A stretch of DNA of 6,631 bases from Nitrososphaerota archaeon. GTDB lineage: Archaea; Thermoproteota; Nitrososphaeria; Nitrososphaerales; UBA183. The notes below the pieces were generated by a model. It had not been told where the DNA came from. It saw only the letters and a list, made by a program, of their open reading frames with translations, and searched no databases. Every line of letters begins with the position of its first letter. The stretch's first letter is position 1. Below are positions 5,837-6,631 of the stretch, in pieces. The position numbers and the translations under genes were made by a program. The stretch lies in NCBI GenBank assembly GCA_029785235.1, contig JAFMAA010000003.1, forward strand, positions 1 to 6,631. Reading direction: 5' to 3'.

Positions 5837-6495
5837 TGGATGGCCACATTCACCGGGGACTCATGTGCCCCGGAAGAAGCCTTCTTCATCACCAGGTATG
5901 CCGAGACTATCACAAGGACGAAAATGCCCACCATCGCAGCCTGGAACGGGAACTCGGGTATCCCGCCGCTACCCTTGGTGGAACTGGAGGCTGAGTTGGT
6001 GGAGCTGGAGGAGGTCGAGATCGCCGTCGTAACACTCTGGCTGCTCGTGGTGCTCTCGCTGCTAGACGTGCTGTTAGATGTGCTCGAACTGGTAGATGTG
6101 ACCGCGGATGGGGCGTATTGGAACGTGACCGTGGCGCTTACCTGTGGAGGATATGCCCCCCACGTCGCGTTCACGGTGTATGTCCCTGCAACCCACGCTG
6201 AAGTCCCGCCAGCGACGAGAGTATAATTGTAGAGACCACTAGAGGCCCCGACCGGCGCTTCTCCTGGAGCAACCACGGTCCCTCGTGGGTTGATTATCTC
6301 CAGGAAGACGGCGGTGTTCGGGCCTGGTGGCGGCGCCACCCTGCCTGTTATCCGAATCGTCTGTCCGCTGATATACGATGGTTTGTCTGTTGAGACCGTT
6401 AGTGCATAAGACGTCTGGGCAACTACGCCCTGGGCCGCTAAGGAGATGGCCAAGGCAAACAGCAGAATGGATACCGCGTAGCCCCGGGGTGTCAC
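5833..6495 (-). CDS. Secreted Ig-like surface protein with C-terminal PEF-type sorting signal; probable archaeosortase substrate
   Basis: 220 residues from the GTG at 6495. A Sec-type signal peptide comes first (TPRGY, then a hydrophobic core about 7-23, cleavage probably after A26). Then a beta-rich Ig/macroglobulin-like domain (about 28-129; TDKPSYISGQTIRITGRV, GTYTVNATWG), a Ser/Thr-rich linker (about 130-173), the motif GIPEFPF (179-184), a membrane segment (about 185-203) and KK. Motif, helix and basic tail form a tripartite archaeosortase signal. Sequons N90, N109 and N141 could be N-glycosylated. The frame runs back to a TTG at 6546, but that start would put the TATA box (6519-6525) inside the gene and add 17 residues before the signal peptide; the GTG lies 27 bases past the TATA centre, so I prefer it. 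The protein probably ends up lipid-anchored on the cell surface; its ligand is unknown. Confidence 0.87.
   Translation of the reverse strand: MTPRGYAVSILLFALAISLAAQGVVAQTSYALTVSTDKPSYISGQTIRITGRVAPPPGPNTAVFLEIINPRGTVVAPGEAPVGASSGLYNYTLVAGGTSAWVAGTYTVNATWGAYPPQVSATVTFQYAPSAVTSTSSSTSNSTSSSESTTSSQSVTTAISTSSSSTNSASSSTKGSGGIPEFPFQAAMVGIFVLVIVSAYLVMKKASSGAHESPVNVAIH
5947..5958 (-). other. PEFP sorting motif of the archaeosortase substrate
   Basis: Codons for Pro-Glu-Phe-Pro immediately before the C-terminal membrane segment. This resembles the PEF-CTERM class of archaeal sorting signals. The exact cleavage point cannot be read from the sequence. Confidence 0.75.
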
Positions 6496-6518
6496 GACGG
6501 ATTTGGTCGCCGTCTTTG

Positions 6519-6525
6519 TATATAA
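6519..6525 (-). promoter_or_regulatory. TATA box of the surface protein-archaeosortase operon
   Basis: TTATATA on the minus strand, centred 27 bases before the GTG at 6495 and lying within the longest possible reading frame (TTG at 6546). It supports a leaderless transcript starting at the GTG. Confidence 0.65.
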
Positions 6526-6560
6526 TCCTAACAATTTGACGATCAACTCAAACCGGTGTG

Positions 6561-6631
6561 TGGGGGTAGTCGGATTTGAACCGACGGTCTACAGGTTTCT
6601 TAGGCAGCTCCAATGTCAAGTCATCCACGTT
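6561..6631 (-). tRNA. tRNA, 3' part, probably with an intron; anticodon not determined
   Basis: The minus strand ends in a T-arm GTCGG-TTCAAAT-CCGAC, an acceptor 3' strand TACCCCC (5' partner GGGGGTA expected outside the window) and discriminator A, with no CCA. Before the T-arm come a 5-nt variable region AGACC and a likely anticodon-stem 3' strand CCTGT. The seven bases before CCTGT do not make an anticodon loop with U at position 33, and ACAGG is not found upstream within the window. An intron ending near 6597, with a 36-nt 3' exon as in tRNA-Pro here, is therefore likely. The isotype cannot be fixed from this part. Confidence 0.8.

Noticed and set aside
5508..6226. Plus-strand frames opposite the archaeosortase and surface-protein genes
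   Set aside because: Their Glu/Leu/Val-rich or Ser/Arg/Pro-rich composition is the complement of the Ser/Thr linker and membrane codons; no domain seen.
1..6631. CRISPR array, insertion sequence or phage genes
   Set aside because: No regularly spaced repeats, transposase motifs, terminal repeats or phage-like genes were seen on either strand.

Overview
The window looks archaeal and is coded entirely on the minus strand. The archaeal signs are TATA-box promoters placed 27-34 bases before start codons with almost no leader, a tRNA-Pro with a bulge-helix-bulge intron after position 37, tRNAs without encoded CCA, an archaeosortase, and a secreted protein ending in a PEF-type sorting signal. The Ig-like secreted domain and PEFP-type tail most resemble proteins I know from Nitrososphaeria/Thaumarchaeota-like and Bathyarchaeia-like lineages. 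That placement is inference; no marker gene here fixes the taxon.

Layout, read along the minus strand from high to low coordinates: (i) the 3' part of a tRNA, probably intron-containing (6561-6631); (ii) a two-gene operon encoding a surface protein with a C-terminal sorting signal and its probable archaeosortase, joined by a TTGA start/stop overlap (5833-6495 and 4937-5836); (iii) a gene-free spacer (4740-4936); (iv) an AAG/MPG-type alkyladenine DNA glycosylase (4137-4739); (v) tRNA-Pro(UGG) with a 32-nt intron (4001-4108); (vi) a 695-residue regulator-like protein (1843-3930); (vii) a class II, B12-dependent ribonucleotide reductase NrdJ, cut off by the window edge (1-1695).

The most interesting object is (vi). 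It joins an ArsR-like winged helix, an ATP-cone and an NrdD-like (anaerobic ribonucleotide reductase) body that ends at the zinc site. The thiyl-radical cysteine, the partner cysteine and the whole glycyl-radical loop are gone, so it should not reduce nucleotides. Next to nrdJ, it looks like a dead reductase reused as a nucleotide-sensing transcription factor, an analogue of bacterial NrdR built from other parts. It and nrdJ share a 10-base sequence overlapping their predicted transcription starts, and inverted repeats lie upstream of each promoter. Regulation is inferred, not shown.

The archaeosortase operon is a second coherent system: enzyme and substrate encoded together.
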